A stretch of DNA of 64,000 bases from an uncultured Saprospirales bacterium (GTDB lineage Bacteria; Bacteroidota; Bacteroidia; Chitinophagales; JADIYW01), in contig CALLKF010000069.1 of assembly GCA_938008535.1 (NCBI GenBank), positions 1 to 64,000 of the forward strand. Direction: 5' to 3'. Below, one piece after another: positions 34,067 through 42,709 of the stretch (position 1 is the stretch's first letter; each line of letters starts with the position of its first letter). The notes below the pieces were generated by a model. The model ran no database searches. It saw only the letters and a program-made list of their open reading frames with translations, and was not told the origin of the DNA. A program made the translations under genes and the position numbers.

Positions 34067-35095
34067 ATGGATATTTTTGAACATATCGTTGCATTGCAAA
34101 ACGAAATAAATGAAACAACTTTTTCTACTGCTGATGATGCAGAAAAATTTCGTATTCGCTTTTTAGGAACTAAAAATATTTTGAAAGATATTTTTAGTGA
34201 AATTAAAAATGTGCCAAACGAACGCAAAAAAGAATTTGGACAAGTAGTGAATGTAGTGAAACAAGCTGCAGAAGAAAAACATGCTCTTGCTAAAGAAAAA
34301 TTTGAAGCAAATAATTCATCAGCCAACAAAGATATTGATTTAACCTTGCCTGGTGATGTGGTTACCATTGGTGCGCGTCATCCAATACAATTGGTTAAAA
34401 ATCAGATTGTAGATATTTTTAAACGACTTGGATTTGCAGTACAGGAAGATCGTGAAATTGAAGATGATTGGCACAATTTTACTGCATTGAACATGCCTGA
34501 AGATCATCCTGCTCGAGATATGCAAGATACATTTTTCGTGAATATCAATCCAGATATTGTTCTTCGTACGCATACATCTTCGGTGCAAGTGCGCACGATG
34601 GAAAATCAAAAACCACCAATTCGTATTTTGTCACCAGGTCGTGTATTTCGTAATGAAACCATTTCAGCACGAGCGCATTGCTTTTTTCATCAGGTAGAAG
34701 GTTTATACATTGATGAAAATGTTTCATTTGCCGATTTATTACAAACGCTGGATTTCTTTGTAAAAGAAATGTTCGGACAAGACGTGAAAATTAAATTGCG
34801 TCCTTCTTACTTTCCGTTTACAGAACCAAGTGCCGAAGTTGATGTCACTTGTTTTATTTGTGGAGGCAAAGGTTGCAATGTTTGCAAATACACAGGTTGG
34901 GTCGAAATCTTAGGTTGCGGAATGGTAGATCCAAAAGTGTTGGAAAACTGTAATATAGATCCAAAAAAATACAGTGGTTTTGCTTTTGGAATGGGTATTG
35001 AACGAATTACGATGTTGAAATATCAAATCAAAGATTTACGCTTATTTTCTGAAAATGATGTTCGTTTCTTAGAACAATTTAAATCGGTTTTATAA
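34067..35095 (+). CDS. pheS: Phenylalanine--tRNA ligase alpha subunit
   Basis: A 342-residue class II synthetase subunit. An N-terminal coiled-coil (about 1-90) binds tRNA. The catalytic core has HPARDMQDTFF, motif 2 (GRVFRNETISARAHCFFHQVEGLY) and motif 3 near the end (GFAFGMGIERITMLKYQIKDLR). Phe-binding residues lie in FTEPSAEVDV. Between these is CFICGGKGCNVCKYTGW, whose four cysteines resemble a zinc site seen in some Bacteroidota PheS proteins. pheT is not adjacent. Confidence 0.96.
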   Translation: MDIFEHIVALQNEINETTFSTADDAEKFRIRFLGTKNILKDIFSEIKNVPNERKKEFGQVVNVVKQAAEEKHALAKEKFEANNSSANKDIDLTLPGDVVTIGARHPIQLVKNQIVDIFKRLGFAVQEDREIEDDWHNFTALNMPEDHPARDMQDTFFVNINPDIVLRTHTSSVQVRTMENQKPPIRILSPGRVFRNETISARAHCFFHQVEGLYIDENVSFADLLQTLDFFVKEMFGQDVKIKLRPSYFPFTEPSAEVDVTCFICGGKGCNVCKYTGWVEILGCGMVDPKVLENCNIDPKKYSGFAFGMGIERITMLKYQIKDLRLFSENDVRFLEQFKSVL

Positions 35096-35118
35096 CATAA
35101 TTAACCGACATTTATACC

Positions 35119-35694
35119 ATGATTTTAATAGATGATGTATTAATTAGTGATGATGTAATTGACATACAATTTGTATGCAACATCAAAAAATGCAAAGGTA
35201 TTTGTTGCGTAGAAGGCGATAGTGGCGCGCCTGTTGAAAAATCTGAAACTAAAATCCTTAAAAAAATCTATCCTAAAATAAAAAAATATTTATTGGCAGA
35301 AGGCATTGAAGCTATAGAAAAACAAGGCACTTTCGTTGATGAACCAGATGATGAATATACTTCATATGCAACACCTTTAATAAATGGTGGTGCTTGTGCG
35401 TATGTGAATTATGAAAATGATGGAACCATAAGTTGTGCTATAGAAAAAGCATGGAAAGATGGTGTAACAGATTTTAGAAAACCAATTAGTTGTCATTTAT
35501 ATCCAATTAGAATTAAACAAATGGAAACGGTAACAGCCGTAAACTATGATGTTTGGGACATTTGTGGTGATGCTTGTTCACTTGGTAAAAAATTAAAAGT
35601 ACCAGTGTATGTTTTTTTGAAAGATGCTTTGAGACGAAAGTTTGGCGATGAATTTTACACCACATTAGAACAAGCTGCAACACAGCACAAGTAG
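35119..35694 (+). CDS. DUF3109 family protein
   Basis: A 191-residue cytoplasmic protein with many cysteines: CNIKKCKGICCVEGDSGAP at the N-terminus, GGACAYV, GTISCAIEKA, PISCHLYPIR and WDICGDACSLGKK. The spacing is like that of DUF3109 and related CxxxCxxCC proteins, which probably hold an iron-sulfur cluster or zinc. It follows pheS by 23 bp and may be co-transcribed. Function of the family is not established. Confidence 0.85.
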   Translation: MILIDDVLISDDVIDIQFVCNIKKCKGICCVEGDSGAPVEKSETKILKKIYPKIKKYLLAEGIEAIEKQGTFVDEPDDEYTSYATPLINGGACAYVNYENDGTISCAIEKAWKDGVTDFRKPISCHLYPIRIKQMETVTAVNYDVWDICGDACSLGKKLKVPVYVFLKDALRRKFGDEFYTTLEQAATQHK

Positions 35695-35698
35695 TTTC

Positions 35699-36397
35699 TT
35701 ATAAAGTTCCTAACGCAATTCTCACCATATCATTAAAAGAATTTTGTCTTTCTTCGGATGACGTTGTTTCGTGTGTTACCAAGCTATCACTAATAGTAGT
35801 AATAGCCAATGCGTTTGCTCTGTATTTTGCAGCTATCGTATATAATGCAGCAGCTTCCATTTCTACACATAAAACGCCATATTCGGCCCATTTTTTATAC
35901 ATGTCTGGATTGTCATCATAGAATTCATCAGACGATAAAATATTGCCTGTTTTAACAGTAATATTTAGCGATTGCGCTACTTGATATGCTTTTAATAACA
36001 ACTCAAAATTTGCAGTTGGTGCAAAATCAGAGCCGTTAAATTTGTTCCAGTTTACCGCTGAGTTGGTGCTGGCTGCTAAGGCAAATACTATATCTTTTAA
36101 ATGTACATCTGGCTGAAATGAACCAGCAGTTCCAATCCTGATTAAATTTTTTACATCATATTCACGAATCAATTCATTTACATAAATTGAAATAGATGGA
36201 ATTCCCATACCTGTGCCTTGTACTGAAACGCGTTTGCCATTGTAATAGCCAGTATATCCAAGCATTCCACGCACTTCATTATAACAAATTACATCTTGCA
36301 AAAAAGTGTCAGCAACATGTTTTGCTCGAAGCGGATCGCCTGGTAATAGTATTGTTTCTGCAATTTCTCCTTTTTTGGCTGCTATATGTATGCTCAT
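35699..36397 (-). CDS. deoD: Purine-nucleoside phosphorylase, DeoD type
   Basis: A 232-residue hexameric-type PNP of the NP-I family. Key segments: ILLPGDPLRAKHVADTFL (phosphate loop), GTGMGIPSISIYVNELI, IRIGTAGS, and VEMEAAALYTIAAK, SDSL with the catalytic Asp. It phosphorolyses purine (deoxy)nucleosides to base plus (deoxy)ribose-1-phosphate. It lies 11 bp downstream of deoC, forming a deoxynucleoside salvage operon. Confidence 0.94.
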   Translation of the reverse strand: MSIHIAAKKGEIAETILLPGDPLRAKHVADTFLQDVICYNEVRGMLGYTGYYNGKRVSVQGTGMGIPSISIYVNELIREYDVKNLIRIGTAGSFQPDVHLKDIVFALAASTNSAVNWNKFNGSDFAPTANFELLLKAYQVAQSLNITVKTGNILSSDEFYDDNPDMYKKWAEYGVLCVEMEAAALYTIAAKYRANALAITTISDSLVTHETTSSEERQNSFNDMVRIALGTL

Positions 36398-36408
36398 AAT
36401 TTCTTTTA

Positions 36409-37074
36409 TTAATAAGTTTGTTCGTTCCCTTTTTGTCCAGTTACAATCTGAATACCGTTACTCGTTCCAATTCTATCGATACCTAAATTAATATATTGGA
36501 TAGCTGTTTCAAAATCTCGAATGCCACCACTTGCTTTTATTTTTATTTTATTTTGTGTGATGGATTTCATCAAAGCAATATCTTCTAGCGTTGCGCCACC
36601 AGTTCCAAAGCCAGTAGACGTTTTTACAAAATCAGCTCCAGCATTTACCGTTAATTGTGTTGCAATATTCTTTTCTTCATCTGTTAAATAACAAGTTTCG
36701 ATAATTACTTTTAGAATATTATTTCCAATTGCTTTTTTAATTAATCTTATTTCATTTTCAACCAAATCTACTTTTCTATCTTTCAAAAACCCAATATTTA
36801 TTACCATATCAATTTCATCAGCACCATTATTTATAGCGTTTTCTGCTTCATTTATTTTGGATAGTGTATCCATTGCGCCTAAAGGAAAACCAACAACAGC
36901 AGCAATTTTTATAGTAGAGTCTGTCAGTGTTTTTTTGCATAATTCTACGTAACAACTATTTACACAAACTGCCTGAAAATTATATTCTATTGCTTCTTTG
37001 CATAATTGAATAATATCATTTTCTGAAGCAATTGCTTTTAATAAAGTATGATCGATGTATTTTGAAAGGTTCAT
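36409..37074 (-). CDS. deoC: Deoxyribose-phosphate aldolase
   Basis: From ATG 37074 a 221-residue class I aldolase (MNLSKYIDHTLLKA start). The Schiff-base lysine lies in DFVKTSTGFG, with the second lysine in IKIKASGGIR and the conserved Asp-Thr region VVGFPLGAMDT. It cleaves 2-deoxyribose-5-phosphate to acetaldehyde and glyceraldehyde-3-phosphate. An upstream TTG (37092) overlaps a TAAATTTG -7 box and is unlikely to be the start. Operon deoC-deoD. Confidence 0.93.
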   Translation of the reverse strand: MNLSKYIDHTLLKAIASENDIIQLCKEAIEYNFQAVCVNSCYVELCKKTLTDSTIKIAAVVGFPLGAMDTLSKINEAENAINNGADEIDMVINIGFLKDRKVDLVENEIRLIKKAIGNNILKVIIETCYLTDEEKNIATQLTVNAGADFVKTSTGFGTGGATLEDIALMKSITQNKIKIKASGGIRDFETAIQYINLGIDRIGTSNGIQIVTGQKGNEQTY

Positions 37075-37089
37075 GTTTTTTTTGTTCCT

Positions 37090-37097
37090 CAAATTTA
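37090..37097 (-). promoter_or_regulatory. -7 box of the deoCD promoter
   Basis: TAAATTTG on the minus strand, 15 bp before the deoC ATG. A TTTG lies 15 bp further upstream, a little closer than the usual 19-21. Confidence 0.45.
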
Positions 37098-37190
37098 CAA
37101 TAAAATATTTCTCAAAAGAATGTAAAGAACAAATACACAGTTTAATGGTTATATATTTTGTATGAAACTAATTTTTAAACGCAAATCGTA

Positions 37191-37206
37191 TTCCGAATAT
37201 TCGGAA
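37191..37206. promoter_or_regulatory. 16-bp palindrome TTCCGAA-N2-TTCGGAA upstream of nadB (copy 3)
   Basis: TTCCGAATATTCGGAA, 29 bp before the nadB ATG, preceded by AAATCGTA as at asnB. Position suits an operator. Confidence 0.5.
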
Positions 37207-37235
37207 CATACATCGTAAATTATTACTTTTACATC

Positions 37236-38831
37236 ATGACAGATATTTTAATTATTGGTTCTGGTATTGCAGGTTTAAGTTTAGCAGTAAAAACAGCAGA
37301 ACAATTTCCAGATAAAAAAATTTTAGTGCTTACCAAAGCAAATGAGGACGATACGAATACACAATATGCACAAGGTGGCATCGCTGTTGTTACTGATTTT
37401 GAGAAAGATACTTTTGATAAACACATTGAAGATACACTGATTGCAGGCGATGGTTTATGTAATAAAGAAATTGTTGATTTGGTGATTCGTGAAGGCAGAC
37501 AACGTGTAGATGAACTGATAAATTGGGGCACCAATTTCGATAAAGGCAACGAAGGTGATTATAAATTAGGAAAAGAAGGTGGTCACTCAGAGTTTCGTGT
37601 GTTGCACTATAAAGATATTACTGGTTGGGAAATTGAGCGCGCATTACTGGAAAAAGTGCATCAAACAAAAAATATAGAAGTGTCACAACATCATTTTGTA
37701 ATTGATTTATTGACACAGCACCATTTAGGAAGAATTATTACGCGTGTAACAGAAAATATCCAATGCTATGGTGTGTATGTGTTGGATAGAAAGACCAATC
37801 AAATAGAAAAAATTGAAAGTAAAATAGTAGTATTAGCAACTGGTGGTTTTGGACAAATTTATCGAGCAACCACCAATCCTAATATTGCAACAGGTGATGG
37901 AATTGCTATGATTTACAGAGCGAAAGGTCGTGTTGGAAATTTAGAGTTTGTACAATTTCATCCAACTGCATTGTATGAACCAGGTGTGAGTCCAAACTTT
38001 TTAATTACCGAAGCAGTGCGTGGTGATGGTGCCATTTTGCGCACTAAAAACGGCATCGACTTGATGGCAAATTACGATAAGCGTGGTTCTTTAGCTCCGC
38101 GTGATATTGTGGCGCGTGCGATAGATAATGAAATGAAAAAAAGTGGTGAAGATCACATGTATTTGGATTGCAGACACATGGACAAAGATAATTTTCTGCA
38201 TCATTTCCCAAATATTTACGAAAAATGTAAATCAATAGGTATTGATGTTTTTAAGGATATGATACCGGTTGTTCCAGCTGCACATTATGCTTGCGGTGGA
38301 ATTAATGTTGATGAATTCGGACGCACTTCTATCAAAAATTTATACGCTTGCGGTGAATGTAGCAACACCGGTTTACACGGTGCGAACCGTTTGGCAAGTA
38401 ATTCGTTGCTCGAAGCAGTTGTGTTTGCACATAGAATATTTACTGATGTTTGTGAAAAATTGCCTTCGATTGAATTTGCAACCGAACAATTTCCTGAATG
38501 GAACGCAGATGGCACCACTGACCCAAAAGAAATGGTTATCATTACACAAAGTATAAAAGAACTCAAAGATATAATGAGTAATTACGTTGGTATTGTGCGC
38601 AACAACGGACGTTTAAAACGTGCGCAAGAACGACTTTATTTATTATTTAAAGAAACCGAAGAATTATACGAAACCACTACGATTTCGCCGCAATTGTTAG
38701 AGTTACGCAATATGATTACCATTGGCTATTTGATTACACGAAGCGCGATGTTGCGTAAAGAAAGTCGTGGTTTGCATTACACTACTGATTATCCAAACCA
38801 TGCAAAAGATGCTGAGGAAACGATGTTGTAG
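37236..38831 (+). CDS. nadB: L-aspartate oxidase
   Basis: A 531-residue flavoprotein that oxidises L-aspartate to iminoaspartate, the first step of de novo NAD synthesis. FAD-binding GSGIAG is at residues 8-13; TQYAQGGIAVV, GGFGQIYRATTNP, VQFHPTAL, LAPRDIVARAID (active-site Arg) and GLHGANRLASNSLLE are all present. The C-terminal helical domain is complete. nadA and nadC are not adjacent. The palindrome just upstream suggests control shared with asnB. Confidence 0.95.
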   Translation: MTDILIIGSGIAGLSLAVKTAEQFPDKKILVLTKANEDDTNTQYAQGGIAVVTDFEKDTFDKHIEDTLIAGDGLCNKEIVDLVIREGRQRVDELINWGTNFDKGNEGDYKLGKEGGHSEFRVLHYKDITGWEIERALLEKVHQTKNIEVSQHHFVIDLLTQHHLGRIITRVTENIQCYGVYVLDRKTNQIEKIESKIVVLATGGFGQIYRATTNPNIATGDGIAMIYRAKGRVGNLEFVQFHPTALYEPGVSPNFLITEAVRGDGAILRTKNGIDLMANYDKRGSLAPRDIVARAIDNEMKKSGEDHMYLDCRHMDKDNFLHHFPNIYEKCKSIGIDVFKDMIPVVPAAHYACGGINVDEFGRTSIKNLYACGECSNTGLHGANRLASNSLLEAVVFAHRIFTDVCEKLPSIEFATEQFPEWNADGTTDPKEMVIITQSIKELKDIMSNYVGIVRNNGRLKRAQERLYLLFKETEELYETTTISPQLLELRNMITIGYLITRSAMLRKESRGLHYTTDYPNHAKDAEETML

Positions 38832-38837
38832 GATTTT

Positions 38838-39485
38838 TTACAACAACTGAAAGCACAAATACTTTATAGTTAATCCGTTTTTCAAATGCATTTTTTCGTA
38901 GTAGGTTTGGATGTTGTGCAGCTCTTCATTTTTGTTCATTGCATACACATCAGTATAATCTTTTAAAATTTTAGAAGGAAATTCTGCTAAAACTTCTTTT
39001 GTGTACTTGTATAATAAATCGCTGTCTGTTTTCAAATGAATCAAGCCATCTTTTTTCAAAAACTGTTTATAGATTTCTAAGAATTTTTTTGATGTTAATC
39101 TTCTTTTGTGATCGCCATCGCGCGGAAACGGATCGGAAAAGGTGATCCAAATCTCATCCACTTCATCTGTTGTAAAATATTCATTCAAATGGTCAATCTG
39201 ATCGCGAATAAAACATACATTTTGCAGATTTTCCATGTTTACAATTCGTGTCGCGCTCCAGATTCTATTGCCTTTTATATCAACGCCAATGAAATTTTTT
39301 TCAGGAAATAATTTAGCTAAACCAATGGTGTAATCGCCTTTTCCGCAAGCCAGTTCTACGATAATTGGCGCATCATTTTTAAAGAAATCAGTTTTCCATT
39401 TTCCTTTCAGCACAGGCTTTTTTTCAAACACATTATGCATGTTTGCCAGTTCTGCAAATTTTACGAGTTTGGATTTGTTTGCCAC
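38838..39485 (-). CDS. trmB: tRNA (guanine-N7)-methyltransferase
   Basis: A class I SAM methyltransferase making m7G46 in tRNA. SAM motif VELACGKGDYTIGLA, NFIGVDIKGNRIWSA and ITFSDPFPRDGDHKRRLTS correspond to the TrmB signature. Start GTG 39485 (216 residues) is chosen over TTG 39500, because the latter lies in a TATTTTTG -7 box. It is convergent with nadB, 6 bp between stops. Confidence 0.92.
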   Translation of the reverse strand: MANKSKLVKFAELANMHNVFEKKPVLKGKWKTDFFKNDAPIIVELACGKGDYTIGLAKLFPEKNFIGVDIKGNRIWSATRIVNMENLQNVCFIRDQIDHLNEYFTTDEVDEIWITFSDPFPRDGDHKRRLTSKKFLEIYKQFLKKDGLIHLKTDSDLLYKYTKEVLAEFPSKILKDYTDVYAMNKNEELHNIQTYYEKMHLKNGLTIKYLCFQLL

Positions 39486-39497
39486 GGATTTTTTTTG

Positions 39498-39505
39498 CAA
39501 AAATA
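39498..39505 (-). promoter_or_regulatory. -7 box of the trmB promoter
   Basis: TATTTTTG on the minus strand, 12 bp upstream of the GTG at 39485. Confidence 0.4.
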
Positions 39506-39512
39506 GGATTTT

Positions 39513-39545
39513 AAATCTTCAAGGTTTTTAAAACCTTAAAGATTT
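39513..39545. repeat. Near-perfect inverted repeat between the small gene and trmB
   Basis: AAATCTTCAAGGTTTT (39513-39528) pairs with 39530-39545 in 15 of 16 positions with almost no loop. It lies 7 bp past the stop of the 78-residue gene and may act as its terminator, although the T-run after it is poor. Confidence 0.55.
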
Positions 39546-39551
39546 ATTGTA

Positions 39552-39788
39552 TCAAATTTCCACAGTCTTCTGCTGCTTAGAATAATTCAAGATTTTTTGG
39601 ATGCTGTCGTTGCTCGGTGAATCGCCAGCATCTTCGTCAATTTTGTTTTTCACGTGACGTAGCTGTGCGAATTCTTGTTGCAACGAGCTGTCATTTTTCA
39701 AGGCAGCCTCAACTGCGTTTGCTTCTGTTTCGTTGGTTTCGTTGTAAAGGTGTTTGACAAGAATTTCGCGTGTAAAATTTTGTTGCAT
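39552..39788 (-). CDS. Small soluble protein resembling anti-sigma-like partners
   Basis: A 78-residue protein (starts MQQNFTREILVKHLYNETNE, then TEANAVEAALKNDSSLQQEF, ends SIQKILNYSKQQKTVEI). The N-terminal 'lv.hLYnETt..Ea..ie.al..D..L..e' pattern is, as I remember it, that of short anti-sigma-like proteins found near sigma-70 genes in Bacteroidota. No zinc motif and no membrane helix. The only sigma gene here is at 4607-5185, so if it is a regulator it is an orphan. Function is inference. Confidence 0.6.
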   Translation of the reverse strand: MQQNFTREILVKHLYNETNETEANAVEAALKNDSSLQQEFAQLRHVKNKIDEDAGDSPSNDSIQKILNYSKQQKTVEI

Positions 39789-39895
39789 AAGATTGATTTT
39801 CTTAGTAAACGAAATTTAGTACATTTTATTTTATATTACTATAATTTTCCATGTATTTTTTTAATAAAATGTTGATTTACGCTTCTACTAGCCAC

Positions 39896-39942
39896 ACTTC
39901 GACAAGCTCAGTGTGACATTGTCAGACTGAGCTTATCGAAGT
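39896..39942. repeat. Long imperfect hairpin repeat
   Basis: ACTTCGACAAGCTCAGT (39896-39912) pairs with ACTGAGCTTATCGAAGT (39926-39942) with one mismatch, and the inner TGACA-T-TGTCA extends the stem. It touches the stop codon of the next gene and could end its transcript. The word TTCGACAAGCTCAGT is one I associate with dispersed repeats in many Bacteroidota genomes. Confidence 0.65.
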
Positions 39943-40475
39943 CAATCGCCACCTGTTCCTTTAAAATAGTCGTCTTTGAACCGAAAAAGCACATTAAATG
40001 TAGTTAAACTGCCATAAATTCTGGTAATATATTGCTGTAGTTCCACTTTTTCTGAATCAGATAACTTTGATGCATTAATTTTTTGTTCCATTACACGCAA
40101 GCGATCGCGCGTCATCACAATTTTGTGAAAGAATCCATCAATTGGAATTTCTTTGGATTGCAACGTTTTATCAAAAGGTTGTAATATAAGATTTCCATTT
40201 TCCCATTTGTCAGCCATTTTACAATCTTCAATTGGTTCAGTTAACGGTTCAATAATATCTTGCAGAACTTTTTTAATCTCATCTAAGGAAACTGAATTTT
40301 TATCTTTTTCTACTAATTTAATTAAAACAAAACCATCAAATCTTTTTGAAATTTCTTTTTCGCCGTGTTCTGAACCAAAATAAATATTGTAAGAATATTC
40401 GTCGCTGTCGTCAATAACTATTCCTTGTCCAAATTTTGGATGTTCTATTTTGGTGCCAATAGATAATTCTGTCAT
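39942..40475 (-). CDS. Conserved-looking hypothetical protein with Tudor-like N-terminus
   Basis: A 177-residue cytoplasmic protein. Its start, IGTKIEHPKFGQGIVIDD followed by YNIYFGSEHGEKEISKRFDGF, resembles the small beta-barrel (Tudor/CarD-like) found at the C-terminus of UvrD/PcrA helicases and in RNA-polymerase-binding proteins. The remainder is helical (RDRLRVMEQKINASKLSDSEK) with an aromatic C-terminus. That hints at a nucleic-acid or polymerase partner, but no named family is assigned. Confidence 0.6.
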   Translation of the reverse strand: MTELSIGTKIEHPKFGQGIVIDDSDEYSYNIYFGSEHGEKEISKRFDGFVLIKLVEKDKNSVSLDEIKKVLQDIIEPLTEPIEDCKMADKWENGNLILQPFDKTLQSKEIPIDGFFHKIVMTRDRLRVMEQKINASKLSDSEKVELQQYITRIYGSLTTFNVLFRFKDDYFKGTGGD

Positions 40476-40614
40476 GTTTTAAATTTTAGCGAAAATAGAA
40501 AAGCGATTTTATATTTGCAAATTATAATGTCTGAACTATGATTTATATGATTGAATGATGTTTGTGATTAATTGATTTTTTATCTGAGCAAATCAGTGCT
40601 ATCTGTGAGAAAAA

Positions 40615-41997
40615 CTATTTCACTATTTCAACAATTTTATTCAGCAGCCAGTCTTTATCAGAACAGGTAAAATCTTTGTTGATTTCATCCCTAAGTGCTG
40701 TAAGTTTTGCCTTTTCATTTGCTGGTAAATTTACCAGTTTGGTAATGTATTTATAAAAATTTTTATTGCGTTCTCTGAATTCTTCTGTAATTTCTTTAGT
40801 AGTGTAAACGTATTTTTTAAATGCGTTAATTGTGCTGTCTAACACGTCAAAATAACGTTTTTCATTTTCTTTACTAAGTTCAAAATAGAGTTTAATGTAT
40901 AATCGTTTGGAATCAATTTTATAGAAAATATCTTTATATTTTGCGGTGTTTAAAAGCACTAACGCATCTTCTAATTTATGTTGATGAAACAAGATATTGG
41001 CTTTGTTATAATTGTATACATCTTCTTTAACTTCTTCATCTAAATATGAATGAAAGCGTTCAATAAAATTAATAGCTCTGTCAAACTGTTTGTCGTGCGT
41101 AGCTACAGAAATATAGTTTTTAACGGTAGCTATAGAAATAGTGTTATTGGCTTCTAAAATAATATGTTGTGCTTCTAAAAAATCATACCAAGCTAATAAC
41201 TCATTATTAAAAAAAGATTCTTTTTGATTGATTTTTTGGATACAATGATTTATAATAATCGTTACAATTAGCTTCAATTCATTTTTAGAAATATTGTTAT
41301 GGTTTTTGAAGATTTCTTCTTTGTTCAGGAAATATACTTCTTCTTTCTGTTCAACGATTAATTCATTTAATGATTTATAAAACTTTGCCAAACTGCATAA
41401 ATCATTTTCATTTGACAATTCGTTATACAAATTGGTGTGATAAAGCGTTTCTAATTTATATTGTTGACTTATTGTAAAATCGTTCAATGTTTTCTGAGCT
41501 TCTTTGTAATTGGCGTATCTTGAATTATACTTTAGTTGGTAGTGAATATTTATCCATTCTAACTTGTATTTAAACGCCAGTAAATCCATGTCTTCTGGCA
41601 TTTTTTCTATTGCTTCAAATGTTTGTTTATAAGTAGCGTCAAAAAATTTGGTTAAATCATTTTCTAAATAAAATTGCAATAAATAAAATTGATTTTCGCG
41701 TTGATTATTTTTAGCATACGAAAACGCAATAAAGTCTTCTGTTATTTTTAACAAATCAGACATGATGTTTAACATGCGTTTTTCATCATAGGATTTTGCT
41801 GAAAACAGGTATTTGTGTGCTTTGTTCTTTTCTAATTTTTTTGATTCAAAATTTGGAAACTCAGCATGTATTAATTCAAATAATTTTATGGTTGCATTTT
41901 CTCTTTTCGACTTATATATATTAATGTATTGACTAAAATTGTTTATCTTAGATTCATCAAACTTTTTAAAAACTACTAATAATTTTGAATTGTACAT
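40615..41997 (-). CDS. Helical-repeat hypothetical protein, 460 residues
   Basis: A large, almost entirely helical soluble protein rich in Lys, Asn, Tyr and Leu, with many helix pairs of about 35 residues that look TPR-like (NKANILFHQHKLEDALVLLN). The N-terminus (FSQYINIYKSKRENATIKLFELIHAEFPNFE) and another unknown protein at 49382-50869 share the same style. No catalytic motif, signal or membrane segment. Function unknown. Confidence 0.6.
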   Translation of the reverse strand: MYNSKLLVVFKKFDESKINNFSQYINIYKSKRENATIKLFELIHAEFPNFESKKLEKNKAHKYLFSAKSYDEKRMLNIMSDLLKITEDFIAFSYAKNNQRENQFYLLQFYLENDLTKFFDATYKQTFEAIEKMPEDMDLLAFKYKLEWINIHYQLKYNSRYANYKEAQKTLNDFTISQQYKLETLYHTNLYNELSNENDLCSLAKFYKSLNELIVEQKEEVYFLNKEEIFKNHNNISKNELKLIVTIIINHCIQKINQKESFFNNELLAWYDFLEAQHIILEANNTISIATVKNYISVATHDKQFDRAINFIERFHSYLDEEVKEDVYNYNKANILFHQHKLEDALVLLNTAKYKDIFYKIDSKRLYIKLYFELSKENEKRYFDVLDSTINAFKKYVYTTKEITEEFRERNKNFYKYITKLVNLPANEKAKLTALRDEINKDFTCSDKDWLLNKIVEIVK

Positions 41998-42022
41998 TGT
42001 AGAAAAAAATTAAACCAAAACG

Positions 42023-42427
42023 ATGATGAAAAATAAGCACATTTTTATTCTGATTATAACATTAGCCGTTCTTTTTAACAGCAGTTGTAAAAAAGAAGTA
42101 GTAAAAACAGTTAGCACTTCTAAAAGTATCCAATTATTAAGTTTTGTTAGTGAAAAACAGATTAGTTCAGGTTATAAAGTTACCATAAATTGGCTAGACT
42201 TAGATTCTGCTAACAATACATCTTATGATACTCGGCTCTTTGATTTGTTTAATCAACAGACATTTACAAACAATACTACTGGAAACAGACAAGTGGTATT
42301 GAATGATGTAGGTGAAAGCCAACCATATGCGTTACGAATCATATCGAATCCAAAATTAGATAGCACAAAAATACGGTTTAAGGTTACTCAAGGCAACGTT
42401 GATATTACCATTTTTGATAGATGGTAA
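42023..42427 (+). CDS. Small lipoprotein, first of a cluster
   Basis: A 134-residue protein with a lipoprotein signal ending LFNSSC, lipidated Cys near 22, then KKEVVK. A second ATG one codon in (42026) is equally good. The mature part looks beta-rich (YKVTINWLDLD, KIRFKVTQGNVDITIFDRW). No family recognised. It is the first of six lipoprotein genes between 42.0 and 45.9 kb and is followed by its own terminator. Confidence 0.65.
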   Translation: MMKNKHIFILIITLAVLFNSSCKKEVVKTVSTSKSIQLLSFVSEKQISSGYKVTINWLDLDSANNTSYDTRLFDLFNQQTFTNNTTGNRQVVLNDVGESQPYALRIISNPKLDSTKIRFKVTQGNVDITIFDRW

Positions 42428-42516
42428 CAACGTAAATTCCAACTCTATTTTGATTCTAAATTCGATTTTTTGTAGAATCTAAATTCAGGCCCAATAAACT
42501 GATTATCAACATATAT

Positions 42517-42549
42517 TGCCATTTTAGTAAATGCTAAAATGGCATTTTT
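42517..42549 (+). terminator. Rho-independent terminator
   Basis: Perfect 11-bp stem TGCCATTTTAG (42517-42527) with 42534-42544, 6-nt loop, then ATTTTTC-type T-rich tail. Confidence 0.75.
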
Positions 42550-42562
42550 CATGCATTTAAAT

Positions 42563-42664
42563 CTGATAATCGCTTCAAAAAGTAATTTTTTATGGCTTTT
42601 CAATGATGCAATTTTGTATTGTCAATAAGACGAACCAATTATTCATCATTAAAAATTAAACAAC
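42563..42664 (+). repeat. Duplicated lipoprotein leader, copy A
   Basis: Matches 44026-44126. Two blocks are exact: 17 nt at 42576-42592 (= 44039-44055) and 44 nt at 42613-42656 (= 44076-44119). Contains CAATTTTG, close to a -7 box, at the start of the 44-nt block. Confidence 0.75.
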
Positions 42665-42709
42665 ATGAAATCACAGATTCACGAACTCAAAAATTTGATT
42701 ACAAAGAAA

